Positions 50,884-62,497 of a DNA stretch of 64,000 nucleotides are shown here, one piece after another. Made by a program: the position numbers and the translations under genes. Source of the DNA: Chlorokybus atmophyticus. Lineage: Eukaryota > Streptophyta > Chlorokybophyceae > Chlorokybales > Chlorokybaceae. Location of the stretch: assembly GCA_009103225.1 (NCBI GenBank), contig RHPI01003599.1:170902-234901 (forward strand), in the 5' to 3' direction. A model generated the notes under the pieces. It was not told where the DNA came from and did no database searches. It saw nothing but the letters and a program-made list of their open reading frames with translations. Position 1 is the stretch's first letter; every line of letters begins with the position of its first letter.

Positions 50884-53391
50884 CTAGCTACACACCAGTC
50901 CTGCACAGGCCTCTTCCTGGAACTTGCCTTTGTGTGCGCGTACGCTTGGCGCAGCTACCGGTCTGCCTGAAAGAGCTCTAGGCGCTACTAGCTGCAACGA
51001 GCAACCAATGCCAGCACAACCCACTCCGTACGACTGATGTGTGCATGTGCGCGAGCAGCAACTCCACATCCTGCCTCGTCTCGGATAGTCTGGACCCAAC
51101 TTGGACCAGCAGTCCTCAGCGTTGAGGGAGAGTCTCTCCAGCCGGGCAAAATGGCTGCGCTGTGCTGCTAGGAACGCCAACGAGTGAGATTGCATGCCTG
51201 CAGCAACGCATCAGTTGCATCGTATGTCAGCAAACGGGCTGTGCAGTCCCTCAGCCCAGCATACATCATACATTCGTGCAAATTGAAACGCTAACAAGTT
51301 TTACCTGTCGCTCTACTGAACATGGATGGAGGATTCGGGCGAAATTGACAGATGCGAAATTCAACGTTGTTCACCCTCCGCGGAGTTTTCTTCGCCATCA
51401 GCGACCGCAGTAGGACGATGCCTACCGGCTGGAGCTGTGGTGCACCGCAAGCCTCAAGGATGTACTGAACGGTGTTCAGACTCGTCCGCAATTGCAGGAC
51501 CGCTTGGTCTTTGCCTACAGGATAACAACCGTTGGTCATGCGGCGCATGAAAGCGCAAAACAGTCACATACCTACGTAGCTGGACTTGGCTTCCCCGATA
51601 GCCAGCCAATGCTTGTCGCCGGGACCAACAAGAACGCCTCCAGCTGCGTTGATCTCAAGCTGCCCCGAAACATTTGGGTTCAGCTGCTCTGCCTGTGCAA
51701 CTACCCACATAACTGCGCTGAGGGCAGCACCAGCCGGATCTGCAACCTCTGGAGACAATACACAATATGAAAGTTTGACAATGAGGACGGGCAAAGCTGC
51801 GGGCAAAGCACACATGATTGCATGGCTTACTCTTTTCACCCTTAACACGTGTGTAAACAAAACGCTCCAAGGTCCTCCTCATGCCGCCAATCAGGTACGG
51901 ACCAATGAGGTCTTGCAGCTCAAGTGCTGTGCTTTTGACCTCCTCGAGGCCTTGCGAGTCCAGCATGTCTTGAAGCTGCTGGTGGACGTCATCAACATAC
52001 GAAAGATCTGGCAGCTCATAACGCGCGTGCTGCTGGCTCAGCTTGGGGTCTTCACTTGTATTCTTTGCAATGGATAGCCCGCGGCGTTTCTATCCATTGC
52101 AGTGGATATGGCAAAGAATACAAGTGAAGACCCCAAGCTGAGCCAGCAGCACGCGCGTTATGAGCTGCCAGATCTTTCGTATGTTGATGACGTCCACCAG
52201 CAGCTTCAAGACATGCTGGACTCGCAAGGCCTCGAGGAGGTCAAAAGCACAGCACTTGAGCTGCAAGACCTCATTGGTCCGTACCTGATTGGCGGCATGA
52301 GGAGGACCTTGGAGCGTTTTGTTTNCGAAGCTGCAAAGCTGCAAAGCTGCAAAGCTTTTACGGATAGCATCCTGAGGATGAGTTGCAAGAATCAATAAGT
52401 CATGCATCATGATAGTTCATGAAGCTGCATGCAGTCATAATAACAACTACCGACTCAATCAGCCTCGTCACCAAAGAGTCCTTATCCATTGCAAAAGGTC
52501 CAGTATAGTGCTCGCGGACAGAATCAATGTCATGGAACTGCTTGCCCGCAGTAAACTTTGAGCGATCTTCTTCGAGACACTGCGCCTTCGTGTGGTCTTC
52601 AACTTCAGCAACAAAGAAAGGTACCAGAGCTGCTTCAGCCATGATGGCACTGCTGGTGACCAACGCAGATTGTTGGTTCTCAAGATCGGTGACACGCTGC
52701 TCAATGCCGGTGAGACGCTTGTCAATGCCGGTGAGCTTTCCGTCGAGATTCTGCCGAAAACTCATAAACTGCCAGGTCAAACACAATTGGTAAGAAGCCT
52801 GTGCACACACAATAGCTTTCAACACATAGGCATGATTACATATCATAGGAACACGCTTGAAGATAAAGAATGCAGCTCACTACTGACTTCCCCATAGTTG
52901 TGAGTTGCAGAGTTGAATGTCTCACTCGTGTTCAGTTCCACTTACCCATGCGGGCTCCTGACTGTCTGCGTCATCCTCATTGCCTTTGCCAATGGCGCAG
53001 CATGGTGCAGGCACGGAATGAGTTCTGTGGGACAGCGTCAGTGGTGTTTTGTGCGCAGGGCTCCTGTTGTTTCTGCGGTAGCCCAAGTGATTGCCGCCTT
53101 GCTTGCAGTGAGATGCCTGAACTGCATGCATGTGCCTGCTGCTAGAAGCCGTGGCCAGCACAGCCTTTGGCATGCCGGCAGCCTGTAATGCAAGATGTAC
53201 ACGATTAGGGTCGCACATATCACTCGTATCGCAACAGCAGAATGAGTAGCAGGTGAAAGGGACAGTTGGAGAGAGGCATGCTTCGGTGCGAAACGCAACC
53301 ACGCGCTAGCATGCACCAATGCAAGCGGACTCTGTTTGTAGCTGCAACACGCAGCAGGCTGCGTAGAGAGGGCTTGGACAGAGAGACTCAT
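50884..53391 (-). CDS. Coiled-coil protein with a PD-(D/E)XK-like motif; model broken by an inverted repeat
   Basis: Likely exons: 53391 to about 53224 (MSLSVQALSTQP, presequence-like), about 53186-52946, about 52772-52455, a short exon near 52375-52326 (DAIRKSFAALQLCSF), then about 52070-51831, 51748-51572, 51514-51305 and 51197-50884. The third block has a short heptad run (LTGIDKRLTGIEQRVTDLE) and VPFFVAEVEDHTKAQCLEED. Next is SEDPKLSQQHARYELPDLSY ... GLEEVKSTALELQDLIGPYL. The segment GQLEINAAGGVLV ... HWLAIGEAKSS ... DQAVLQLRTSL has the spacing of a PD-(D/E)XK nuclease fold (acidic position, E-x-K, then a Gln-containing helix), though the first acidic residue appears as Asn. I do not recognise the family. 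The last four exons close in phase; the join between 52326 and 52077 is unreliable because of the repeat and the ambiguous base at 52325. Confidence 0.5.
51855..52324. repeat. Large near-perfect inverted repeat abutting an ambiguous base
   Basis: Left arm 51855-52077 (223 bp) and right arm 52090-52324 (235 bp) are reverse complements apart from a 12-nt block (AGTGGATATGGC) present only in the right arm. The spacer is 12 nt (CCCGCGGCGTTT). The right arm ends exactly at the single N at 52325. It duplicates one exon of the coiled-coil gene in the wrong orientation. A chimeric-read or scaffolding artefact is more likely than a real palindrome. Confidence 0.92.
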
Positions 53392-53880
53392 GGTTGCAGC
53401 AGCTGAAGCAGGACTCACTACACGGCCAATGCTTCTTCGCGCCAGACTGAGAGTTGGCTGCTTGCTTGACCAACTCTCACGCAGCAAATACCAGCATGAG
53501 GGAGAAGTGAAGCTACAGCTGCGGCCTACCCTCCTTGCCTATCCCCATCGCCTGCCCCTCCCGCTCTCTTCCCCGCACATCCACAACAGACACAAGCCCA
53601 CGCCACCCACAATCATCACACTCCTGCGCAAAACAGCTGGCTGCAAACTCTTACGACGCTAAACGTAGCTGTAGCATGCATCAGGCTGCCTAGAGAACAC
53701 TTACACAACAGAGAGACCCATGGTCGCAGCATCATACCAGCATGAGGAAGAGAGATTGCTGAAGCTGCGGCCTGCGCGCCCTGTCTTGTCGCTCTTTTCC
53801 CCCGCACGACCTCACGACAGACACAAGCCCACGCCACGCACAGACAACACACTCCTGCGCAAATATCCAGCTGCGCACGC
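53345..53880. repeat. Diverged tandem duplication upstream of the ZNHIT2-like gene
   Basis: Unit A (about 53345-53645) and unit B (about 53675-53880) share ordered landmarks: CAGGCTGC, ACAGAGAGAC(T/C)CATGGT, CCAGCATGAG, GCTGCGGCCT, CAGACACAAGCCCACGCCAC and CACTCCTGCGCAAA. Unit A carries the start codon of the minus-strand coiled-coil gene; unit B leads into the plus-strand HIT gene. The duplicated piece may therefore be promoter or 5' sequence. Confidence 0.8.
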
Positions 53881-53963
53881 TGACCACGACCACGACCACC
53901 ACTACCACCGCAGCCGCCGCCAACGACAAAAACACCAACAAAAACACCGCCGCCTCTCCCTCG

Positions 53964-56076
53964 GTGATTGTGGACTTGGACGGATGTGACAACGTGCCTT
54001 GCACTGAAAGGCAAGGCGTTAGCCCTCTTCTTTCGTCAACTCTTCTGGACGTTGTAAGCTGCCGGGCGGCGGCGGCGGCGGCAGCCAGGAGGCGTAGGAC
54101 GTGGAGAGGGGAGGAGGTGGAGGGGGTTGTAAAAGAGCAGCCCCCGCCGCCGCAGGGTGAGGGCGGCGGTGGGGGTGGCACTGTGGTGTGCCGCGTGTGC
54201 AAGCGGCAGTGGGCGAAATACACCTGCCCGCGGTGCCTGGTTCGCTACTGCGCCCTACCTTGCTACAAGAGCCACAGCGCAGGCTGCACTAACGCCTTCC
54301 ATGGAGACAACGCCGCCGCCGCTCTCAAGAACGCCCCGCAGCCAACCCCGGAGAGCAGGCGAGCTCTGGCCCAGGTCTTGAAGCGTGCACAGGCGGCGCA
54401 AGGTGGTCTCTCGGATGATGACCCTGGCCAGGACAGTGACGATGACGGACGAGAAGCCCCAGACGGTAAGTGTCATGGTAGGAAGTTCTTGGCCTCGTCA
54501 TGGTGACAGGTTGCGAACTGCGTTTCATGTGCATGCGCCTCCAGCACAGTCATATACCACTACATGAGATTGACGTTTTTATCGCAAGCAAGTACATGCA
54601 TTCATGCTTAGGTACTTTGCATGCACCTCAGCGTGTGCGCAACTGGTCATCACTCAAATCAAAGAAAGCGTGCATGTACTCATGCTTGAATGCTTGCAGG
54701 CGTGCGTACTTTGGCACAAGGAGGTGCATGTCATTGGCACAAAGCGTTGTCACTGGTTAACGATGCAACAGGCACAACGTCGTTGTTGTCTTGTCCAACA
54801 ATATTGCACTGCTTACAACATTACAGCGCACGCAGCAAGATTGCTCCCTGACTTTGAAGTCTACACATTGCAGGTGTGAACCTGTCCATAGAGACTTTGG
54901 AGCGTATCTTGTCACTATCAGGTTAGATTGTATGTGCGGGTGCATCTGCTTATTACGCAGCAGATCTCATTCCTTGCAAGCTGCTGGTATGCTGTCTCAG
55001 CTTATTATCATAGCTCAATTACTGTGCAGAAGATGGGCAACTTCCAGATGAGATTCCTGAGGGCGTACTGTCCAAAGATGAGCGGGCGCGTTTTGCTGCC
55101 TTTGTAGCCAGTGGTGGCGCACAGTCTCTTGTGCAGCCTTGGGAGCCGTGGTGGCGCCAGTCAGGCGCTGCACACAAACAACTTACTGCTAGTGGCACAG
55201 CAGTAGTGCAAGAACTGTCTCAGCATGACACCAGGCAAGTGTTGAGGTGTTGGTTTGCCAATGTACTTGGGTCAATGTTTGTAGCCGTATCCCCTCCCAA
55301 CACGCTCATGCGTGCGCATGTGCGTGTGGCTTGGTTTGCTGAGTCTGGCCTCGCAGATGCAGTGAGTACTCAATATGCAATTGTCCGCATGCAGGTCCAG
55401 TCAGCCTGCTGCTGGTGGTGAGGGAGATTTGTCTTCTATACCTAGCCCTGATGAAGAGTTAGTGCCGGTCAGCCAGTTGACACGCACACAGCCTTCACCA
55501 CTCGTAGGAGTCCACGTCGCAGATGTGCTGTATGCGTACTGCTTCTGCATGCTTCGACACAATGGTGACTGGACAGCTGACCCGGTATCCGCTGCCAGCT
55601 GCTTGTTGGAGATATCAGGCGTGCTAATTGGCTCCTCTGCACCCAGTTCAATGTCCGAAGCTCTCTCAGCATGCATACAGCGTGCACGGTCTTCGGACCC
55701 GATGCAAGCTGGTGGCGCAGCCTTTGTGTTAGCAATAGCACAAGATGTCGTAACTCTGTTGCAGCTCGGGCGACCAGCTGTATTATGTGCACTTGCGGAT
55801 GCGCGGCGGATACTTCTTGCAGTTTCCAGTGTTGTTTTTGAGAAGGATACACCTGAGAGCTCAAGGCGTAGTAAGCAAAGCACCAGTAGTATGCGACGCT
55901 GGGAGTTGGCTGCACGCAAAGTGTATTTCTTCATGTGCTGGGTCAACGAGCAGCCCAAGCTGCCTTTTTCGGCTTTGACAGCGGAAGCTGAACAGGAATG
56001 TCAGCACCAGCAACGCTTTCTGGCAGCCAGTGCACAGCCTTCAGATGTGCGCGTGGTTGATAGCATGTACAGGTAG
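53964..56076 (+). CDS. HIT zinc-finger protein, ZNHIT2-like (5' end unresolved)
   Basis: Exons: about 53964-54465, 55030-55234 and 55395-56076. The zinc finger is complete: VCRVCKRQWAKYTCPRC, LVRYCALPCYKSHSAGC, matching the C2-C2-C2-H-C zf-HIT pattern. Downstream are an acidic linker (LSDDDPGQDSDDD), LVQPWEPWWRQSG, and VADVLYAYCFCMLRHNGDW, which matches the ZNHIT2 C-terminal region. ZNHIT2 works with the R2TP/RUVBL chaperone in assembling U5 snRNP and other complexes. The reading frame is open back to 53762 without any in-frame ATG, so an upstream exon or a non-ATG start is needed. The second intron seems to use a GC donor (ACCAG|GCAAGT). The GT alternative reads on to 55362 and leaves a 43-nt intron, and would insert about 43 residues unlike the family. 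Confidence 0.8.
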
Positions 56077-57110
56077 TTACCACATGTGGTTTTGTGCGCC
56101 ATTCAGCTGACAACTCGTTAGCTTGGCGCAGGTGTAGAGGGTAACATCAGGCATGTTGTCAGAAGGAAGTAGTAGTCAGGGTTGGTCTGCAGCTCAATAG
56201 CCATTGATTGCACCCAAGGCTGCAATTGTTTCTCCGCTAGCTAAGCTTGGTAAGTGGTAAGTGCGCGTAAAAATATGCTGCACCTATGCGCTCTGCTGGT
56301 GCGGATGCACAACAATTGCGGTGTTAGTGCAGTCGTTCCATACTGCCTGTGTACAAGTTTGTCACATCATTGGGACTGGCGCTGCTGATACCCACAGCGG
56401 TGCACATAGGATGTGCAGGTGCCGTGGACATGTGAGGCTTTCTCGCAACTTGTAATGTGTTGTGGTTGTTGTTCTTGGCATAGCTTTTGCCTTGACACAT
56501 CTTCCAGCAGCGCAGGAGAATGTGACCTGGAGAGCATTGCGTGAAGAGCTTGGCTGTTTTGTGGTAGGCTGTACATGCAGATCGTGTTGTTGCGGGATGG
56601 GTGGCATGAAGTATTGCTGCCCGGTTACGTGACTCGCTACTGGTCAGTTGCTGGTGGCTTTTTCTGTTAGGCTTTGCTGCATGTTCTATTGAGCACAAGC
56701 GCCTGGGTGTTGACCTGCTAGCAGCGCGGGCGGCCACGTTGCAGATCGTGTGTGCACGGTGGATGCGCGGCACGTATGCATATTATGGATGCGCAGATTA
56801 ACCAACAACACGCAATGAGTGCTACTGACCAGTGCACCATGCGTACGTTCGGATGGGACCAGGCATTGCATTGGTATCACATTGTCCATTTGATCAAACC
56901 AGACGCAGGCTGGCGCCCTACCAGCTGCTTTTGGCTTAAGCTTACTGACAGTACACGGGTGTCAATTGCCACACTGGTTTTGTCCAGTCTGGCTAGTGCA
57001 AGCCACTAAGCCGCGACCCTATCACTACCGCCACCACATCGTCCTTGGCACTGCGGCCTTCTCTATCTTGAGCCAAACTGGACTGAACTGTGCGATGACC
57101 TCGCCCGTAC

Positions 57111-57144
<34 letters not shown>

Positions 57145-57218
57145 TCTGACGGCGGCAGAACGCACATGGGACACGCTAGATATATGTACACAACAACGCG
57201 GCACTCAGCGCTAGTCTG
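56077..57218. other. Intergenic region before the tRNA
   Basis: A (CCG)n run of about nine units lies at 57113-57141. Otherwise unique sequence with no supported gene. Confidence 0.5.
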
Positions 57219-57292
57219 TCTCCCGTAGCTCAGTTGGTTAGAGCATTGGTCTTATGAGCCAAAGGTCGCGAGTTCAAGCCTCGCTGGGAGAA
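57219..57292 (+). tRNA. tRNA with anticodon UAU (reads AUA, isoleucine)
   Basis: The full cloverleaf folds: acceptor TCTCCCG with TGGGAGA (one G-U), D-arm GCTC/GAGC with AGTTGGTTA loop, anticodon arm TTGGT/GCCAA around loop CTTATGA, variable loop AGGTC, T-arm GCGAG/CTCGC around TTCAAGC, and discriminator A at 57292. A-box (TAGCTCAGTTGG) and B-box (GTTCAAGCC) are present. Loop position 34-36 is TAT. There is no intron. Position 37 is G rather than the A expected of an Ile-UAU tRNA. Confidence 0.9.
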
Positions 57293-57317
57293 ATTGTGCC
57301 CGTCATTGGGAGACCAT

Positions 57318-57533
57318 TAGACCACCATTTTGATCCTCTCGATGAGAGGCTCTCATGCTGGTAGCTTGGAGTGCGCAGTTCTTTGCGTTACGCGACTCAT
57401 CTATAACCGTTGGATAAGACTACCATTTTTATCCTCTCGATGACAGGCTCTCATGCTGTGTGGACAGCTTGGAGTGTGCAGTTCGATACGATGTTACGCG
57501 ACTCATCGATAATTGTTGGACAATGAGACTATC
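57318..57533. repeat. Diverged tandem duplication 3' of the tRNA
   Basis: Two copies of about 105-115 bp (57318-57420 and 57421-57533) share TCCTCTCGATGA, AGGCTCTCATGCTG, AGCTTGGAGTG and GTTACGCGACTCATC. A shorter pair (CTCATGCTAT followed by ATACATTT) follows at 57547-57625. Confidence 0.85.
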
Positions 57534-60500
57534 AATCCGAGACCCTCATGCTATAATACATTTTAAATGCATTGATGAACTTGTATACATCTAAGACACT
57601 CATGCTATTATACATTTCAAATGCGATGGTTGCCACGTGTACAACTCTATTTATGACGCGCAGCATTTACCCTAAGCTGCAGGGAAGTTGAGGTGCCATT
57701 AGGGCTGGGGCCGAACGATTAAAAAACAAACCCCTGAACAACATAAGTACTTTTTGGTTTATACAACCTTATTTTGTTCTTGCAGAACAAAACAAGCGAC
57801 TTTTATGAGTGACAGCGACCAAACCATTCATAATGAATACAAATACTAACAAAACCCATGAGAAAACGTACATAAAATTTACCATGAGGCATACGTTTAT
57901 CAACATTATTATATGCATTATCCAACACGAAGCATTGTATCGTTAATAGCATGAAATTTTGCTACACAACATGTATATGGAAGCATGTACTGCAAAATAA
58001 TGTGACGTCGAGTCACGCTGTGTCACATGGTATGCAGAGGCACATATCAATACACTATGCGTGGTATTGCGAAACTGCAAAAGGTTCGTTCCCTATTAGC
58101 ATATATACATGCGTAATGTATACAGAACAAAGAACGTTCTTTCGACCTTTATTTCGTTCTATTTTTTAGCTATTAATGTAAAACCGAACATGGTTGTTAA
58201 GTTCCAGCCCCATGTGCCATAGCCCAAATAAAGCCGTGTTAAGGGGTAGAAAAACTCCGAATTCATGCGGCTGGCTGAAGAAGTACCTCAATTGTCAATC
58301 TTTGGTTGACAGTACAATCAAGATTATAGAATGGTGTTTTGCACAGCGATGCTTAAACATTGCAATACGTACCTAGAGCATGTCAATAATAACCTTGGAG
58401 AACGGAAGACGGTCAGCACGCGTGTATGTGCATCAGATCATGAGAGTGGAGCGGAAAGGACCGGCTTTGGTTGTGCCAACAGGCATGACCAGCACAATAA
58501 TGATAATAGAGCACCACTACGGCGCCGTTGTTGGCAAAACTCTATAAAGCTTCATATAGCTGCTAACCACACACAAACATGCATTGAAAAGAGACCATTC
58601 ATGTATTTAATAACTTCGTCTTGCATAGAAGAGCCCAGCAATGCATATTCGACGTAAACGTAAATTTGGATAATAGCTTTTATGAGAACAAGTATGCATG
58701 CACGCAAGCATGTATGCAGCATGCAATGCACGTGAGCTCAGCTGTGCCCAGCAGTAGCTAACATTCAGTACTTTTGCCAAGGCGGGATTCAGCTGCGCAA
58801 GAGAGATTCTAGCAGGCTGATGATGAGACTGTGCTAGCTGCAGTATTACACCCGTAAAGCTAAGCAAATGCTGCGCTCAGCTTCTGCAGTTGCATGAAGG
58901 CAAGGCGAGAGCGGCGCAGTAGGTAACAGCGGCAGCGTGGGTATGAAGAGCGGCAGCGAATGTGGGTGGAGGACTGCGGTAACTATGAATGATCCCGTGA
59001 ATGTTTCGTGTAATTCACCACGTCCTTGGCACTGAACTTTGGGACTTTGACCTTTGGCAACGCGAGGAAGGGTTAGGCAGCCAACAAGTAAGCAACTTAC
59101 GCATGGGTAACTATGCCTGCGGCAACTGCAATCTGCTGTGAAAACAAAGGGAGCTTTATCTTTCCATGCATAGTTACAAAGTACGCAGTACGTGTACTAA
59201 TACGTGGTATGCAAAGTACGCGTATGTTTTCGTAATTTTTCCACTATACGTCGGCCAGTACGTATTTCATATCTTATTCATGCGTAATACTGATAAATAT
59301 CAATAATGTTTGATGCCATATGTGTGCTAATAAGTGCTGGGCAACTCATTGGACATCACAATGCAATATAATACATTGTTTGATCCACGAGTGTTACGAT
59401 ATGCTCAAAGTCATTTCCAATGGTAATGCTTTACCTAACATGTTATTACGTAATATCATAACACTTAAAGATGCTTTATAACTTGCAGTGCTGATAGGTG
59501 AGGTGGGTCGCACTGCCGCGACCTACCCCGCCGCGTGACAGGTCGCGCGCGCGGCACGTCACCGAAGGCCGTTTGCTGCGCTATCTGCGCTCACTTACGA
59601 AAAATGACCTATTTTAGTCCAATACCGTACGATTTCACGTACTTTCAACGTATTATTAACAACTGCTTGCTGTACGCGTACCATTACGTATTACTTTACC
59701 AAAAGTCGCGTACTTTGTTACTATGTTTCCATGCACACAATGCGTTGCCACACCCTCGAGCAGCACATACGCATGCTTGGACACCGCCCCGAAAACGAAT
59801 GCAGTACACTTGTGTACTCGCATGTGTGCGATTCGCCGCCGCTAGCTCTCTTACAGAATAAGCACATAATCAGACAGCTAGGGGGCATCAATAGCCGGTC
59901 GCAAAATCTGACATATCACGCCCGCAGAAGACATGTACTCAAATGCAACTGCTGCTGTGTGTGCTGGCAATTTGTTCTTTTGTACACTCGTTGCATCTAT
60001 TTGCTCTACATACATGTATGTCGGATGCTGGCAAATACTTATCGCCGACATTAGTGGCTGACAGCGCGTGATGTCGGCAATTTGTGAATGTGCCTCCGCA
60101 GAGGATGCAGGTGGGCGTTGAACGTGCCCTCAGCCTGCACCCTCTGCCAATGTCACAGCCCCGAGCCGCGATCTCGGTAGCTAACGCAGCGTACTTTGCA
60201 GGGCGCCGGCGCTGTAAGCTTTCATGTAATAGTTATTATTGTTGTTGTTGAGCTTGAGTAGAGCAGCAATGGCGGCGGCGGCGCTGAGCTTATTGTTGAC
60301 CCTCCCGCCACACCCTAACTTACGATGTATGTAATATATTAATCACGCCGACGCGCTTAAGCTTTGTGATCTCAATGGCACAACTTCAGATGATCGTTAC
60401 CGTCTAATTGCATTCATGTAGCAATTGCACGGTTACATAGCACCTGTGTTTGACACTGCCTTAACTTTAGGAAGCATCTGATCGTGAGGTCACGTACGAC

Positions 60501-61185
60501 ACCCTGATCTGCCTAGCGAAATATAATGTTTTGGCCGTAGGTGCGCCCTTAGCAATCAATACAAGTACAAACGATTGCTAAACCTGTTACAACTCCTTTT
60601 GCTAGTGAGTTCAGATTGTAGTGTCATAGTACATGCCCGACTTTGCACTAGTGTAAGATTATAGTTAGCAACCATTGTGAGTTACATCTTGCATCGCGTG
60701 AGAGCATACACAAGCAAGGTGACACCTTGAAGGGTTATTAGATGCCGACGTCCTCATAGTGTGACGCCTTATATTGCGACGCACGCGAAACTCGTCACGC
60801 GCGACGCGATGTTGCCCTGATCGGAGGAAGTCTTCCTTGTTTGCTGGAATAAATACGGGAAGGTGCAGCTGATCGGCGGCCCAGGCTGCTGCGGCCCGCG
60901 GGTTTTCCCTTATCCAGTGCGGCCAATGGCAGCCAAGCATTGGCCATAGCCAATCTGAACCAAGCAGTCCGGTCAGCTGACCGAAGCGCCGATATCGGCT
61001 CCAGTTGAAAGCCGTGGTCGACGTCCCACCCTACTAGAGAGGTAGATATCCGCCATGCTGTTGATAGAGACAACATCAGCAGCACTCTGGCGTGTAGGCA
61101 CTTGTACAGGCACCGGCGGCGGCGGAGGAGCAGGAGCAGGAGCAGGAGGAGGTGGAGGTTGTTGCTTCCATCTGTGTTGAGCGCA
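57534..61185. other. Long AT-rich intergenic region upstream of psbO
   Basis: About 3.6 kb, mostly AT-rich with oligo-A/T, until GC content rises after 60.8 kb. An imperfect hairpin (GCAGAGGATGCAGG with CCTGCACCCTCTGC) lies at about 60100-60147. A GGCGGAGGAGCAGG-type repeat at 61114-61155 lies in the presumed psbO 5' UTR. No supported gene; open frames here are short and unlike known proteins. Confidence 0.55.
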
Positions 61186-62497
61186 ATGGCGACCGCTATG
61201 CAGAGCGCCGCCTTGAAGGGAGCTGCGGTGGTGTCGCAGAAGAAGGCACAGCTGCCGCAGCAGAGGTCGGCGCAGCCGGCTCGCCTTGCGCCCAGGTGCT
61301 CCGCCGCCGCTCCCCAGAAGAATGTGCTGCAGCTGGCTGGCAAGGCCGCCGCCGCCTTCGCCGCCTCCGCCCTCGTCGCCTCCTCCGCTGGCGCCCTCAC
61401 CCAGGAGCAGCTCAACGCCCTCACCTACATGCAGGTCAAGGGCACCGGCATTGCCAACACATGCACCACCGTCGATGCCCCGGAGGGCACCCAGGTCAAG
61501 CTGCCAGCTGGCAACTACAAGATCGTCAAGATGTGCCTTGAGCCCACCTCCTTCACCGTCAAGGACGAGTCCCCCTTCAAGGTACATCAGCTTGCAACCT
61601 TACGCTTGGCACTCTCGAATGCTGGCTCCATTCAGCCATCAATTGTGACAGTTTCACTGAGGCTTGCTTTATGATTGCGTCAGGATTGAGTGCTTGCCAT
61701 GGCATTCGCATGCACATTGGTTGATGGCTGAGGTATTTGCTCATCCAGGGTGGCGAGCCTGAATTTGTGAAGACCAAGCTCATGACCCGGTTGACATACA
61801 CCCTGGACGAGATTGACGGTGACGCGCAGGTCGGCCCCGATGGCTCGTTCTCCTTCAAGGAGAATGACGGCATTGACTACGCCGCTACCACCGTCCAGCT
61901 GCCTGGTAAGCAAGCACACAGGGCATAGAATTGCGTCAGTGTATGAGTCTACAGCCATAAGCATATGTCTGGACAATGCCTCAACCATCAGGCGTGCATG
62001 TCAAAGTCTTAACCATGTTGATCAAATACAGACAATTGGTGTCGCTGATCTCGCTGTGTTTTGGTACCTGTAAGGTTGTTGTGTTGACTGAATGTTGCCA
62101 TCATCAACCAGGCGGTGAGCGCGTGCCTTTCCTGTTCACCATCAAGGAGCTCGACGCCAAGGGTTCCCTGCAGAAGTTCACTGGCAACTTCTCTGTGCCA
62201 TCATACCGCGGCTCCACCTTCCTTGACCCCAAGGGCCGTGGTGGCTCCACCGGGTACGACAACGCCGTTGCCCTGCCTGCCGCTGCTGACTCTGAGGAGC
62301 TGGAGAAGGAGAACAACAAGAGCACCAAGGCCCTGGTCGGCACCGCCACCTTCCAGACCGCCGTTGTCAACCCCGAGAACCAGGAGCTTGGTGGAGTCTT
62401 TGAGAGCTTGCAGCCATCAGACACTGATCTGGGTGCCAAGGTCCCCAAGGATGTCAAGATCCAGGGTGTCTGGTATGCTCAGTACCAGAAGCTTTAA
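61186..62497 (+). CDS. psbO: Oxygen-evolving enhancer protein 1, photosystem II manganese-stabilising protein
   Basis: Three exons: 61186-61581, 61749-61905 and 62112-62497, giving 312 residues, all junctions GT-AG. Residues 1 to about 67 are a two-part targeting sequence: a basic/Ser/Ala chloroplast transit peptide, then a hydrophobic lumen signal ([20 protein letters not shown]) with an AxA-type cleavage site before LTQEQLNAL. The mature part has the family landmarks [97 protein letters not shown] and the C-terminal [10 protein letters not shown]. Both cysteines of the lumenal disulphide are present (IANTC and KMCLEP). PsbO shields and stabilises the Mn4CaO5 cluster on the lumen side of photosystem II. 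Codon usage is C/G-ending, as expected of a highly expressed gene. Two nearby ATGs (61186 and 61198) are possible starts. Confidence 0.99.

Noticed and set aside
52102-52398. Plus-strand reading frame matching an exon of the coiled-coil protein
   Set aside because: It is the reversed arm of the inverted repeat ending at an N, best explained as an assembly fault.
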